Shown here piece by piece: positions 1 to 12,799 of a stretch of 64,000 nucleotides of DNA. The notes under the pieces are model-generated. The model was given only the letters and a program-made list of their open reading frames with translations. It did no database searches and was not told the DNA's origin. Source of the DNA: Vanessa cardui (lineage: Eukaryota; Arthropoda; Insecta; Lepidoptera; Nymphalidae); the NCBI RefSeq assembly GCF_905220365.1, contig NC_061134.1:9315001-9379000 (forward strand). Reading direction: 5' to 3'. How positions within the stretch are numbered: the first letter of the stretch is position 1; each line of letters begins with the position of its first letter. Made by a program: the position numbers and the translations under genes.

Positions 1-1120
1 ATGTAAGGATAAACTTATACCGCCAAGTTTCCGACTGCGCTAAGTCAATAAATCCTTATTAGGCTAACGTATTTGTTTCTATAATATTATTTAACACAAG
101 AGTAAATAAATGACAAAAAGAGGTGGAGCTAATACTTGTCCACTTTCAGATAGAGTATAATTATATACATAATTGTTTTTAACGATAATGTCGGAAAAGA
201 AATAAGTACTGAGTTTCGTTCCGGTTGTTTTCGGTATAATCTACATTCAGAATTTGTGGTAGATTTACTTAGCTTTTGTTATATTTTTAATAAAATTATA
301 TTGTTTTACGTTAAGACACTCGCCCCGTTTCATATTCTTAAGTTATAATATAACAGCTTATTTCTTCTATTGATGGCAGAAAATTACTTTTTTGCAGATG
401 TACAAGGTCGTAAGTACTCTTTACATCAAGTGAGCATTTTGTATCACAGTTTGTAGTACAAAAAACATTTAATTTTGTAACAATAATAAGTTGTAAATAA
501 TAAAAGTCGTTTATGCCCTTTCAAGTTCGTTTAACTTTATACATATAGAGTAGATTTTACCTCCGATGTTAACAGGGAATTCAATTTTACGGTGGTTACT
601 CATCGAGTATTCCAACATCTCACTGGTCCACTGAGTTAATTGCTTAGTTCGTGTTTTATGTAGTTTGTATGATGTAAACGAATACGCAGTTGCACAATAA
701 TGATATTCTGATCATCATTTTTTATGTGTTAATTCGATTTCGATATTTAAAATTTCTTATATTACCCTATATTGTAATAAGTCATAATGAAAATTAGGGA
801 TATTCTGTAACAAGAAACTCGAAACTTCTGCAGTGCAGAATTTGGTATACGGCATTGACTGCAATCATTATAAAGTATAGATGATACACGAATCTAAATG
901 GCATATCGCTATGTAAGTTGTCAATATTTCACGAGTGAAATTCGAAGTGTATTCTAACCGAATCGCAATTTTGTCATATATTACAAACATACTACTTCTA
1001 GGCTGTGATTAAAAGTAGACAAGTACTTTTCTAGCAGTGATACAGTTAGACTGTTTGACAATCCTTCAGAAAAAAGTTTAATTTTCTTAATAATCATCAT
1101 CAATACTTTAATCATGATCA
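1..1120. other. AT-rich DNA, no gene recognised
   Basis: No coding region, RNA gene or full repeat can be supported. The only shared element is a REP-H motif at 901-950 (CAATATTTCACGAGTGAAA), also found at 57041-57095 and 60510-60560. Confidence 0.6.
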
Positions 1121-1290
1121 TCGGCTTTCCTCGTGTTTTATTGGGTTTGTTGTCATGTGTTAGGCAAATAGACTCTATGTCCTTTCTTGGAGTTCAAGTT
1201 TGCTTCATACCAAATTTCATCAAATTCGGTTCAGTGGTTTGGTAGTGTATGAGCGACAGACAGACAGAGTTACTTTCACATTTATTATAA
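1121..1290 (+). repeat. RTE-C LINE tail
   Basis: It carries the order typical of this family: GGCTTTCCTCGTGTTTTATTG, then TGTCATGTGTTAGGCAAAT, GGAGTTCAAGTTTGCTTC, a CAAATTCGGTTCAGTGGTTT stretch and GACAGACAGAGTTACTTTC. Similar copies lie at 18940, 46075 and 52640. I infer a truncated 3' end of an RTE-type LINE. Confidence 0.65.
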
Positions 1291-2350
1291 TAATATTGAT
1301 AAGATTTTAAATTAAAACAGTGATTTTCATAACGGGCGATTCATTAACACAGATTACATTTTTTTTTTAATTCAAAGACTATAAAAATTCTATCTAATTT
1401 TGAATTTCGAATAAACTCGTTCAACTAAACCAGACTATATATTTATAACGCGAGATGGTCATATAAGTACCGCTGAAGTTTAACAGTATTTTCTATCATA
1501 ATGTTTGGATAGTCCAAGGACTAATTGGCTATAGCTCACGTCACGTGTAGTTTACACGTTTCGCTCGATCGAGTACGAGTGGTAACCGGTGTTTCCAATT
1601 ATTATCCTACTAGTTGTATCTACAGCATCGTTCGTGCGGAATAAACCTCGCTGTATCTCCCAGGGTAGCTTGTTTACACTCAAGCAATGAAACATTTACG
1701 GAATGTTGTCAATATTCTAGATACTTTTTTTACTGTTACACAATTTCTTATATTCTACAATCTGTTTATAAATGTTCAATTATTACATTTTTTAATCTGT
1801 CATTGTCTATTGATTATATTTCACAGTCAACTTAACTAGTTGGACTCCCGCAAAACTAGACGTTTTTAGATTTTTCTTTGATTTAATTTCATTGTAAGCT
1901 GCAAGTCACTCATGTTGGGGCCAAAGTGATGAAATCTTTTTTAAATAACATTTACTGTCAAATATATGTGTAAGTTAGTTAAATTAAGATGTTTTGTCGG
2001 TGTAAATTTTATTTATTTGTTTAAATTTTTCATTTTTTTTTTCTTATACAGCCGTAGTACCGTTCTCTAACTGTCCAGTAACTTTTTTTTATGCTCTCTT
2101 AATAAAACTTTGTTAAATCGCAACAATTTTTGTAATTGCAATGCAATCAAGAATTCTCTTTTCTTGCGCATATACGGCTTCAAAATGAGAACCCAACCGA
2201 TCTTCTACGTGCAGCTATCGCCCCATAAACAGTGGGACAAAAATCGGCGTATGCTATTGCTATACAAGATATCAGGTGGGTCAACTTTGGCACCTTTGCT
2301 TTCTAATGTAAAATTAAAAAAATAAAAGTACATGTACATTGAAGTACGTC
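1291..2350. other. AT-rich DNA, no gene recognised
   Basis: Short open frames here (for example 1614-1835) have low-complexity AT-driven composition and no motif. Nothing else is visible. Confidence 0.5.
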
Positions 2351-2682
2351 ATACCTAAGCTCGAGTCGAGATGGCCCAGTGGTTAGAACGCGTGCATCTT
2401 AACCGATGATTGCGGGTTCAAACCCAGGCAAGCACCGCTGATTCGTGTGCTTAATTCGTCTTTATAATTCATCTCGTGCTCAGCGGTGAAGGAAAACATC
2501 GTGAGGAAACCTGCATGTGCCAAATTTCATAAAAATTCTGCCACATATACATTCCACCAACCCGCATTGGAACAGCGTGGTGGATTATGTTCCAAACCTT
2601 CTCCTCAAAGGGAGAGGAGGCCTTTAGCCCAGCAGTGGGAATTTACAGGCTGCTGTTGTTGTTTGTGTTGTATACCTAAGCT
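2351..2682 (+). repeat. SINE-A full-length copy with target-site duplication
   Basis: The tRNA-like head carries an A box (TGGCCCAGTGG, from 2372) and a B box (GGTTCAAACCC). The body contains GTGAAGGAAAACATCGTGAG and GGAACAGCGTGGTGGA, and the tail is a TTG-rich run after ACAGGCTG. An 11-bp direct repeat, ATACCTAAGCT, flanks it at 2351-2361 and 2672-2682, as expected for LINE-driven retrotransposition. The element proper is therefore 2362-2671. The intact duplication suggests a fairly recent insertion. The name Metulj-like is from memory of lepidopteran SINEs. Confidence 0.9.
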
Positions 2683-5374
2683 ACGTTCAAATCATTTTAG
2701 TTCTTTTATATAGTAATTTATTAATTGAAATATACGAGTGAGCCATCCAACAACAGATTTAATTGCCTTATAATGGTTTTATTAACGATTAATCTCGTTC
2801 GTGTCTTCTCCACTGTGAAATTGGCGAAATAATCTGTGCCCTTTTGGCACAAATAGAAACCGTTAAGCTAAGAATTGAATGAAATGGTTTTGTATTCATT
2901 TATTTATTTTTAACAATAAAAATATACTTCTTTAAATTTAATATCACCTAAAAAGTATTTAATTAAATATTTATTAAATAGTTTAAATACATTATCACTA
3001 GCAGATGAAAATTCGTTAATGTTTTTAAATTTTTTACGTCTTCCGTTAATATTAAATACTTAAACCTTCTGTGATAGTATAATGTAGTGTATACTTCAAA
3101 ATAAAACATTAGAATACTTTTAATTTAAACACATTTTATTATTTAGTTTATTTAAAAGTCAATATAAATAAAAAACTTTAATATTAAGAAAATTACGTCA
3201 TGTATAAGTAAATAAAATTGTATCGCGTTATGAAAATAGAAGTTTTAATAAAATCAGTAAAAAATATAAACTTAACTAATTTATGATTTTAAACCTTCAT
3301 ATTTCGGAAATAAGAACGATTTTCCTTTAACTATGGTTATGGAAATTCAATGACAGAAGTAGTAGGTCGCATAAATTTCTGATGGTCCGTTATTTAAGGC
3401 ACTGTTTCTTTTGAATATTCCATGCTGAATAACCGTCGAACTCGTTTCAGATTTGCACGTGATATCAAACATTTATATTGTAGACTTTATAAAGTTTTTT
3501 TGTAAAACAGTCCCCTTTTATAATGAGTCATGCGTTATATAACAACCCGCCTTTAATTTGATCTTATCGTTATTTAATCACTTTATTGAAAACACTTGAG
3601 CGTGTACTTAACAGACAAGATTACAATTGGATTTCGTACGTAATATATTTATATTTATCAGTTGGTACGACTGGGCACTTTATTTTTGAGGAGAAAGTTT
3701 GAAGTTTATTCCACCACGCTACTCCAATATCAGTAGACATATGTATAGGAAAACTTAATACAATGATATACCAACATACTGCGAAAATGGGATCTCTTTG
3801 AACGTGTTGGATTGCCATCCCATAGAGAGAGAACAAGAGAATAACGAAGAGAACAGTATTTGTATTTGTGAGCAGATTTTGTTCATTATTACATTAATTG
3901 TCGTCAAAAAAACGTAACTTACCTTCATAACACTTACAAAATCTAGGTCGAATAAAAATTATTAAAATTTCTTAAGGGGTAAGATGGAAGACTCATTCCT
4001 CTATATTATACCTTTTGTTAAATATCGTTTACAAAATTCACGCCATGAGTACCGTGAAGGCAATAATGTTTCTTTTACTACGTATTTATTTTCCTAATAA
4101 AGACCGATTGACCGAGTTCCCCGAAGATAAATTGAAATCTCTGACTCCGACAGAAACTATCAGCCAACTTGTAAAAAGACTTGGTTAATTAAACGATTGA
4201 ATAATCAAGTATTGCTCGAGTTTTATTCTATTACGGCTGTCGTTTAAGTGTTTCTCTATGGTAACACAATGTGACGTAATTTTGGTATAACAAAATGACG
4301 TCATCGATCTTCATCATTTTGACGTATTATACTCGACTTATAATATTAGCTTTATATCAATAAAGTCAGTCTATCTAAATAGAGGGAAGTGATTTAAGCC
4401 CATTTATAAATACCATCCTATTGATTTCAAACGTTGCAAGTATTATTCGGAAGTTCGTAGATACTGAAATGATACGGAACTCTCGCTGTGACATTTAATT
4501 TATATATACTCAATGTAAGTATTCAACAAGTATATTTCATATTTCAAGTAATGTAGGTTGGGATTTAGCGGCAAACTAGCTTTCCCGATAACGCTATCGG
4601 CTATGAATATCTGGAGTGCTGGACTCATCATTTTAGCTAGCCATTTCAACTTCTAGTATAATTTATATTCATGTATCTCTGAAGCTGGTAATAAAATCTT
4701 CATATGTAAATGATAAATGTTTTGAAAATTGATTCATCATTTCTTCGGCAATTGGTGTTGTTTCATTGGAGAGATCTTAATAGCCTGGTCGAGAATTAAC
4801 TTTACAAGCAGTCTGGTGGATCCAGCCCACGAAAGATGAACCACAAATGTACTTTAAAAAGGATCTTAAATTGACGTAATATTTGAAATTAGTTTGTTAA
4901 GTTATTTATATAATTTCCAAGCGAGCACGGCTGTGCAAGCAACAGCTAGTGTATTTAATAAAATGTTTAATGTTCACCTTATACTGATATGTGTTTTAGA
5001 TTAAATAAATTATGTATGATGTATTGGAAATTATAGTTACAATCATTATGATCATAGTTTACAATGATTAGTTGTTTTTATTTAAGATTAAGATGGCTTA
5101 GCAAACTAGCAGATGTGAATAGAAGCCAGAGAAAATAGTAAACGATTTTCACGTCCTTAATTTGTGTTTATTATGCATTAAGTGCTGTATTATTCAGTAA
5201 GTGGAAGGCAAACATTGAGAGAGAACTAAATAAGTAACAACAGAAGAGGCCTAGTCCAGCTATGGAATATTTACGTATTAGTTACCGACGCTAATTATCT
5301 TTTATATTTATATTGATAAGTATGTATCATTAAGCGTGGAAGACGATATGGTTAAAAATAATGTTACTTGTTAG
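2683..5374. other. AT-rich DNA with repeat scraps
   Basis: No gene is supported. A minus-strand SINE-A 3' fragment lies at about 3660-3750 (TTCCACCACGCTACTCCAAT after TTTTGAGGAGAA). A LINE-tail scrap ending CAACAGCTAGT is at about 4915-4955. The rest is AT-rich and unrecognised. Confidence 0.5.
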
Positions 5375-5465
5375 GTGACGTCTGACAGAGAAGTATGGAA
5401 GGAGGAAACATGCTGTGCCGACCCCAAATGAAATTGGGATAAGGGCAGGAGGATGATGATGATGT
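5375..5465 (+). repeat. RTE-type LINE 3' terminus with GAT tail
   Basis: The stretch GCCGACCCCAAATGAAATTG followed by GGGATAAGGGCAGGA and a short (GATGAT)n run matches what I recall as the end of lepidopteran endonuclease-RT (RTE) LINEs, whose coding remnant is seen at 38978-40105. It is a 5'-truncated copy. Confidence 0.55.
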
Positions 5466-5579
5466 ATTATTAAATACTATATAGATAGTAAAAAATATTT
5501 GAATTATTCCATTATATTGGTGAATTAAATTTGGTGAAAAATATTTAGATATAATCTTGTACCTAATAAATCAATGAAA

Positions 5580-5755
5580 CATCACGAAATTTCAGAAACA
5601 TCAAACTACAGACTTGAAATTTAGCAGGTACAATTATGTGGCGTAGACATCCGCTGAGAACGGATTTTAATAACTCCACCACAAAGGGAGTTAAGGTTTC
5701 GAAGATTGTGTTTAATAAATTTCGCACAGGCGAAGCCGCATGTTCAGCTAGTTAA
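5580..5755 (+). repeat. REP-K LINE-tail repeat
   Basis: The series ACTTGAAATTTAGCAGGTA, GTAGACATCCGCTGAGAACG, AACTCCACCACAAAGGGAGT and GGCGAAGCCGCATGTTCAGC, ending CTAGT, resembles a common lepidopteran LINE 3' end. Classification is from memory. Confidence 0.5.
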
Positions 5756-6911
5756 TAAAAAAAAAAACTTGCTACCGTTCCACGCGCTCAAAATTCATAT
5801 AGTAAAAATATTATCAAAAGTGCTTGTAACAGCCGATAGAATTATATTTAGGTATATAATGAAGTATAATATTTTGATTTCGATATCATAATAGTTAAAA
5901 AGGCTTTTTAAATTTAGAAATAAAACACCTAACCGGTAATAAGACTTTGCCATTTTAGCAGGTTATTATTGATTATCACGAAACGAAAGGTTAATGACTA
6001 CATAGCCAGTTGTGTAAAATACATTAAGCTAATTAAAGTTACCCTATGTTTAGCTTTAAATATAAAATAATTGGAATAACATTACAAACACCGCATAATT
6101 ATTTAAATACCTTTTGCGTCACGTCGATTATATGAAAACGAATAAATGTCAGGGTAGGTATGAATTGACGTGGAATCTGTAGGTGGTAATAGGCTATGGC
6201 TATTTTTTAATTAAATTCATATTTCAAACATTTTTTTAGATTTCAATTTCATTTAATGCCCATCAAAGTGAAACAGTTAGTACAATGTAAAATATATTTT
6301 GATAGATTTATTTAATACTGGTTTGGGCCAACGGCTAAGATCATGTTTCAGAGAGGGAGAAAAAGGTGTTAGGTACCCTATGTAGATATGTAGGTAAAAT
6401 TATACAATGATCGGTTTAGCATTTAATCATGAAAGCAAAAATAAAGCGTTTTTGTAGCATATATTTTATCGTTGTCGAAGTGAAATAATAGGAGTAGGCA
6501 CTGTTTAAACAATAAATTTAGTTCTGTATAAAAGGTGTATTGACAAAGATCTATGGGAAAGTTTTGGTGGTAAATTATATTCTTGTTGATAGGATTTATT
6601 ATCTCGAAGAACGAAAGAGTTCCCAGGAGGTGGTTTATGTACAATCTCCACGCGAACTTATTTGCGCTTATAATATTACACATACGCGCTCTTTATATAG
6701 ATTACTTTTTACGTTGAATATTATATTTTTATTTTTGTTCCTTCTCGCAGTTTGTAAAACTTTTGTTAAGAGTAAAACAATAGTGTGTTGGAAATTTTAG
6801 TTTTTACTGTATTAATATTCATATTTCCAAAGTTTCAATACTTTTTCTAGCAAATCGTATTTTGTCAGTGCACTACTCACGTGAATTTTCTTCTAAATTA
6901 AAATTTTTCAA
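5756..6911. other. AT-rich DNA, no gene recognised
   Basis: Overlapping open frames on both strands at 6423-6800 have no domain signature and AT-biased composition, so I treat them as chance frames. Nothing else was recognised. Confidence 0.5.
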
Positions 6912-7206
6912 ATAATAATAATAATATCAGCCTGTAAATTTTCCATTACTGGGCAAGGGCCTCCTTTCTCTTTGAGGAGATGGTTAGGAGCATTTCCCAA
7001 CACGCTGCTCCAATGCGGGTTGGTGGGCAACAACAAGGGGCAGAATTTCGTTGAAAATAGACACATGCGGTTTTCTTCACGATTATTTCCTTCACCGCGG
7101 AGCTTGAGACGCATTAAACACAAATTAGCACATCAAAATTCAGTGGTTCTTGCTTGGGTATAAACCCGCATTCATCTTCACTGATAAATGCGAGTTGAAA
7201 CCCAGG
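6912..7206 (-). repeat. SINE-A, minus strand, diverged
   Basis: Read in reverse it has the TTATTATTATT-type tail, CAGCCTGTAAATTTTCCATT, CACGCTGCTCCAATGCGGGTT, a body with GGTTTTCTTCACGATTATTT, and a decayed tRNA-like head near 7160-7206. Confidence 0.75.
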
Positions 7207-7415
7207 GCTAAATAATAAAAAATTTTATATATAAAAACTAATCTAGTATATAACAGTATAACTGATTGTAAGTATATGCACAACTTCACCGGATTATTTT
7301 ATTGATTTTAGTCCTAAACTAAAATCTCATGTTTTTCCTTCGGGGGTTGATCAGAAAGCATTAACTTAGAACTTGCTTACGTTACGTAAGGCACACTTAA
7401 TATTATCAGTACTAA

Positions 7416-7450
7416 TTATCGCTGTAAGGCTTAGTGCCTTACAGCGATAA
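7416..7450. repeat. Perfect 15-bp hairpin
   Basis: TTATCGCTGTAAGGC (7416-7430) and its exact reverse complement (7436-7450) are separated by a 5-nt loop. It is not part of a recognised repeat. Confidence 0.85.
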
Positions 7451-7536
7451 CAAATTATTCGTTATACTGTACTACAGTAGCTATCGTATATAAAAAGGTG
7501 TATTAAGGAGCAATAAAAATATCGTCTAGTATTCGT

Positions 7537-7812
7537 ATGTCAAGCTGCTTTGCGGTAACGATGACAGTACTCAACGGAGTGTGCAAAAGTATGCGCGCGC
7601 ATACTGATATACGTCATTTGATGGTGCATGGTAGGAGATTGTTCACGCAAACGCTTTACGTGCTTTCCGAAGTTTTGGATTGTCAGTTGAGTGGCATGCG
7701 CTATCACGCGCAAAACATTTATTTAATCAGACGTGCTTATTTCATATCATTAACGTTATTTGTATTTATTACATTAAGTTATATAGACTTTGTCAAGGTG
7801 ATGTTTATGTAA
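7537..7812 (+). other. Unassigned open frame, 91 codons
   Basis: This frame starts MSSCFAVTMTVL and ends in a hydrophobic stretch (AYFISLTLFVFITLSYI, residues about 68-84). A TATATAAAAAGG sequence lies about 50 bp upstream (near 7487). I recognise no domain, and its length is within what chance frames reach here. It could be a short transcript unit or nothing. Confidence 0.12.
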
Positions 7813-9205
7813 ACTGCTCCGTTCTTTAGGGTGTTGGCGTGATATATTAAATACCTTATAACGATCTTCAATTTACTAGTTCTTTAATGAAACAATATTT
7901 TTAAAATAGGTCTTATATTTCGTGACTAACGCATTCTCATGCAAACTCTTTCTTTTAATATTACAATTTATATTATAGTTTCACTAGTATTGGATTTTTA
8001 TAGGATTATAAACACCTGTTTCGTCCATCTTAAAGTTTTAAATCCTTTATGATTTGTTGATATATGGGCTGATGCAAATACAAGTTGGAGACATTATCTT
8101 ATATATTTTGTTATCTAATATTGAACGAAATATTGTATTATATTCAATTAAATAACTAAAAATATCACAACACAATCATTTATCCGTAAAATATAGTCTT
8201 ATGTTTAATTAATTAAAATCCTTGGTATTTTTTTAATGTAGACATGTTTTTAACATAATGGGTATATGAAGTGTTGTTGAAACGTCAGGCAAAACAAAGA
8301 AACCTGTTTGATTTTGAAAACCCTAAAATTAAATTTAAATTACTTTTATGGAATTTTTTAACAATTTTAATAACCTATATTGTAATTAGTATAACTAGTC
8401 CATATAAGTTACCAAAATAGAAAAAAAAAGACTATAAAAGTCTTTCTATACATTTAGACGAAACAAATTAGTCGTATTTTCTCACCGTACAATTCGAACA
8501 CGAACAACAAACTCCGACAAACAATTAAATTGAAAAACTGAACACCGTGAACAAATTGTTGAGTTTGACTGGCGCTGTTGAATTTGTGGTTTCGTAATTT
8601 GACTATTGTGTAATTAAGTTGAAAACAAACCGATAGCTCTGTTGATAATTAAATATCAATGCTACAAATAATTAACTTGTGATTATTTCTTTCTTTATCA
8701 TTACATAGTATAAAACAAAGTCGCTTACTTATATCTGTCCCTGTGTATCCTTATATATGCTTATGTCCCTTATGTATGATTATGGATTTTGACGCGGTTT
8801 TTTCAATAGATAGATTGATTCAAGGGGAATGTTTATATGTGTTGTGTTAATAATTTTAAATAAAACCTGTTTACAGGTTAAAAAGGTACTATATTTTTTC
8901 CAAGCAGACTGTTTTCATTTCCAATTTTTTTATTAATTTTTCGGCAACTAATGATTGAAGAACTGATATATTGTTATATAAATACACGCCTTGTTGTGGA
9001 AAGAATTTACTAAAATGTCAAACAAAAACAGCCCACAGTCATTATTGTCAACAGCAGGTTCACTGTCAGTGTGCCAGACTGACATCATGGAAACATGTCA
9101 TACACATTTATTAAAAATTTATATAACAGTGGTTTACTTTGCAATTTTAGTTATTTGTACGAATATATTGAGTGGTACACATTAGGCAAAATGTCTTTGA
9201 AATTT
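7813..9205. other. AT-rich DNA, no gene recognised
   Basis: No repeat family or coding signal was recognised. The small frame at 8991-9185 has no recognisable motif. Confidence 0.5.
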
Positions 9206-9513
9206 GAGGCATGTTGCAACAACAACAATAACAATAACCTGTAAATTTCCCACTGCTGGGCTAAGGCCTAAGGCCTTAAGATTTAAAGGAACATATTCCA
9301 CCACGCTGTTCCAATGTGGCTTGGTGGAATACATTTGTGGCAGAATTTCTATGAAATTAGACACCTTTCAACCATTCACCGCCGAGAACCAGATGAATTT
9401 TAAACACAAATTTAGCACATGAATATTCAGTGGTGCTTGCTTTGGGTTTGAACCCGAAATCATCGTTTAAGATGCATCGGTTCTAACCACTAGGCCATTT
9501 CGGAGGCATGTTG
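9206..9513 (-). repeat. SINE-A, minus strand, with target-site duplication
   Basis: An 11-bp direct repeat, GAGGCATGTTG, flanks the element at 9206-9216 and 9503-9513. Between them, in reverse, are a (GTT)n-type tail, CCTGTAAATTTCCCACTGCT, the body, and a tRNA-like head ending at a decayed A box (CACTAGGCCATTTCGG). A small internal repeat of AAGGCC is present near 9263. Confidence 0.88.
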
Positions 9514-10098
9514 ACTAGTTTTCAAGACCATAAAAAAAATAGTATTAAGAATTCTGCAGTGAGGGCACCTACGAGAAAACATTAGTATATATTTTTTAAT
9601 ATAAATAAAATTAACGCGATGACCGTAGGCAATACGGAAAATTAATTTTGTAGTTACATTTCCTCTATTTGCAGGTTACAAATATTTGTTTCATTTCAAA
9701 ATATTGATATGAAGTTTAAAATACTTATAAATAAAGTATATATGTGTGAGTATATTTTATATTGAGTACCTGAACCAAAAAAAACGTCTGGATTTAATAC
9801 AATATACCAAACTCCATTTGTTATTCAATTCAATCGTATTCAATGTATCGACGACCTTCATTCATAATATATACATCGGTTTACCATGTGAAATTACTAA
9901 GTTCAAGGCAAATGTTTCGGCGTTTGAACTTACAGTAAACGGACTTTCAGAACACATTTTATATTCCCATTTTATATATGAGGAATATTTACATAAAGAA
10001 AAATATTCACACTAATATTATACATATATCTCTGATACATCCATTTTATAAGTATGATGCATTAGTTAAGTAATTATACTTTTATTTATAATTATTGC
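9514..10098. other. AT-rich DNA, no gene recognised
   Basis: The 89-codon frame at 9746-10015 has no recognisable domain. Nothing else is visible. Confidence 0.45.
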
Positions 10099-10294
10099 TA
10101 TATTTGGAGTCGGTGTCAGCCAAGAAAACCTTACAGTATATCTATCAAAAACAATACGAGAATACTTTAAGAAATATGTTTTTTACAAATTACCTTTTAT
10201 ACAATAATATACTGGGACAATCAAGGGGCTTGTATCGCTTCTTTTTTTTTATTGTGGAGGCGCGTGCCCGTGGCTGACACCGGCTCCAAATATA
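10099..10294. mobile_element. Possible MITE with 24-bp inverted ends
   Basis: TATATTTGGAGTCGGTGTCA... at 10099-10122 is repeated inverted at 10271-10294 with one mismatch in 24. The spacer is 148 bp and there is no coding capacity. A small non-autonomous DNA element or a foldback remnant fits. I could not find a clear target-site duplication. Confidence 0.4.
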
Positions 10295-10384
10295 TTAACA
10301 ACTATAACTACCAAATTATTTGTATTCAAATAGTGTTTTGTTTGAAGTCGGCTTTTTATTTTGTTAAAATTTTTCTTCATGTTA

Positions 10385-10592
10385 TTAGCTAGCGACCCAC
10401 CGGCTTCACATCCGTGCAATACTTATAATATATGATAGTATGGTTTCTTTACTATATCGTCCATGTATTATATACAAAAACCTTCCTCCCGAATCACTCT
10501 ATCTATTAAACTGCACCAAAATCTAAGCATACATAGGTATAGGCTGCGGTAAGCGACTTTGTTTTATATGTACTATGTAATGATGATAATGA
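10385..10592 (+). repeat. REP-D LINE-tail repeat
   Basis: It contains ACCGGCTTCACATCCGTGCA, TCGTCCATGTATTATATAC, ATCACTCTATCTATTAAA, CTAAGCATACATAGG and GCGACTTTGTTTTATATG. Two other copies (20622 and 43268) share this order. Confidence 0.65.
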
Positions 10593-10731
10593 TGGTAACA
10601 TTGAAAACTTTATGGTTCTAAAATAAATCGTTGGAAAACAACATTGATCATAGTATATTATCAGTGGAATATTTGATATTGATAATTACTAGTATTCTTA
10701 TAATATATCTGTATTTATGAAATACTCGATA

Positions 10732-10970
10732 TTCTACCGCTAAACAACAGTACGCAGTATTGTTGTGTTCCAATTTGAAAGGTGAGTGAGCCAGTGTAAC
10801 TACAGGCACAAGGGACGTAGCATCTTAGTTCCCAAGGTTAGTGATGCATTGACGATGTAAGGAATAGTTACTATTTCTCACAGCGTTATTGTCTATGGGT
10901 GATGGTGACCACTTATCATCAGGTGGCCCATATACTCGTCCGCCAACCTATTCCATAAAAACAAACTTAT
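10732..10970 (+). repeat. REP-B, 5'-truncated
   Basis: It runs from ATTCTACCGCTAAACAACAG through TGAGTGAGCCAGTGTAACTA and TTAGTTCCCAAGGTTAGTG to ATCAGGTGGCCCATATACTC and CCGCCAACCTATTCCATAAA. Confidence 0.8.
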
Positions 10971-11069
10971 ACTTGTACTCGCATCTAACTTTGCTTGAGT
11001 GTAGTGTAGAAATTAGTTTTGTATTACGAAAAAAAAGGACAATAATATGTGGTTCAAGGTCGCGACATA

Positions 11070-11165
11070 TAAAAATGTCTATAAAAATTTGATTCATTGG
11101 TCTGGTCGTGAAACAGCAACAGACAGACAGACACTTTATAATATTTGTACATATGAACGCAAATA
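11070..11165 (+). repeat. RTE-C LINE-tail scrap
   Basis: Only the end of the family is left: TTGATTCATTGGTCTGGTCG, then ACAGACAGACAGACACTTTA. Confidence 0.5.
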
Positions 11166-11170
11166 AACTT

Positions 11171-12304
11171 TAAAACGTCAGATTAATAAAATATATTCTA
11201 TTAAAAATATTTTTTTAAAATTTTCATCAAGTAATGAGTTTATACTTACAGCGAAACCCGAAAAGTGAGACCGTTGTTGAAAATAACGAGATCTGGAAAC
11301 CATTGCCGGTGCTCAAGTATAATGGAAATTCTAAAGATGCAAATTGAGCAACACAGAAATCTGTTAGTCTTGGGTGCGGCTTTAATCAACAAAATTCAAT
11401 ATAAAATATATTAACTTTAAGATTTAATAACTAGTTTCCAATTTAACGTGAAGAGAAAAAATATATTTAATTTAAAAAAAAGCTACTTATTCTTCTTTAT
11501 TAAAGGAGGCTTTCACAGTCAATTTAACATTAAGTGGTTCAGTATATTAATCAATCTTACACGTGTTATAATTATATTAAATTAATGTTTGAATCCTGTC
11601 AAAAATCATGCATCATTTATTATATTTTAGAAAATAATATTATTATTATGATTTAGGTTGTTGTTAGGTTTAGGGTGCAGTTTCTTAATCATAAACATTT
11701 TTTTTTTAGCTAAGATGCCCTATTTGTTTCACACGGATGTACAATTGCGCATGTGATTTACTTTTGTTAATGAATCATTTGTTCGGAGGCAAAGTAAACC
11801 ATCGTGACGAAACCTTACAACAACCTGCATTGTACCAGCAAGATCGAACACGCTGTTCTATATGGGTTGTATGTTTCCCCAATCTAATAGTAAGACATTT
11901 AGCTATTGTTGTTTGTTAAAAATAAAGTCTGTTAGAATTCAAATCGATAATCGATAAGGTTTAAACACTACGCATATGTTCCTTTAAGGCTTTTATATTA
12001 CCTCATTCGCCTTCCCATTGACCTTTACATATAACGCTACCTAGAGTTCTTAGAGAACCAATTTGGATCCAATGATTATTATGGGCCGAATTACGGCCCG
12101 TTCAATCTTCGTATTGGGATATTCGAAATATGTTCTTTTGTGAGAAGAACTTTTAGAAATCCGTTTTATTTAAGGGATAACGTTTGTTTCCTTTTTTGCC
12201 TTTTGAATTCCTGTATACAGGCTGGTTAAGGGTTTTACTTTATTGCGTATTCATTTCCGTTCATGACTTCGCTCGAGTTTTAGCGTTTACTCGTCAGACC
12301 TTAG
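11171..12304. other. AT-rich DNA, no gene recognised
   Basis: A very diverged SINE-A body may lie at about 11775-11865 (CATCGTGACGAAACC, then CACGCTGTTCTATATGG). No gene is supported. Confidence 0.4.
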
Positions 12305-12480
12305 GCACAAAAAAGCAACTTATCAAAATCAATAAAAATCAAAGTACATTTTATTCAAGTATGCTTTTTAAGCACTATTTAATCATTATTTTACAAACTA
12401 TATTAAGTGAAGCTACTAATGGTTCGGACTGTAGTTACCACCGAGAAGAACCTCACTTACTTACTCACTCAAAAATTCTC
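12305..12480 (+). repeat. REP-I LINE-tail repeat
   Basis: TACATTTTATTCAAGTATGC, a TTTAAGCACTATTTAATCAT stretch and GTAGTTACCACCGAGAAGAA match related stretches at 19583-19720 and 38128-38220. Confidence 0.5.
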
Positions 12481-12499
12481 TTGTAACGATGTCTTAACT

Positions 12500-12590
12500 T
12501 GAAGCTCAAGCTTGCTGTATACCGAATTTTATTAAATTCGAGTTCGAATGTGTGGCCGTGATAAATCAACAGACAGAAAGACATTCGAAA
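12500..12590 (+). repeat. RTE-C LINE-tail scrap, diverged
   Basis: CTCAAGCTTGCTGTATACC, then AATTTTATTAAATTCGAGTT and CAACAGACAGAAAGACA correspond to the central and terminal parts of RTE-C. Confidence 0.4.
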
Positions 12591-12687
12591 TGGGATAGGC
12601 AAATGGAGCAGACGATGTTAAGTGGCTATCACCGTACATAGACATTTGCACATTCATGGGCCACTATTATTAGAAATGAGGTAGATA

Positions 12688-12785
12688 AATAAATAAAAAT
12701 GAGACAACATCACATACCTACATTACTCTGATCCCAATGTAAGTAGCTGAAGCACTTGTGTTATGGAAATCAGAAGTAACGTAGA
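12688..12785 (-). repeat. SINE-G 3' fragment, minus strand
   Basis: It begins with AACATCACATACCTACATTA, continues with CTGATCCCAATGTAAGTAGC and ends in AAATCAGAAGTAACG. The tRNA-like head seen at 47225 and 63169 is missing. Confidence 0.7.
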
Positions 12786-12799
12786 TATATATTGAATTT

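Noticed and set aside
2486..2713. 75-codon frame with cysteines
   Set aside because: It is a translation of a SINE-A copy, as are frames at 6908-7163, 9182-9422, 19971-20243, 28838-29035 and 32235-32465.
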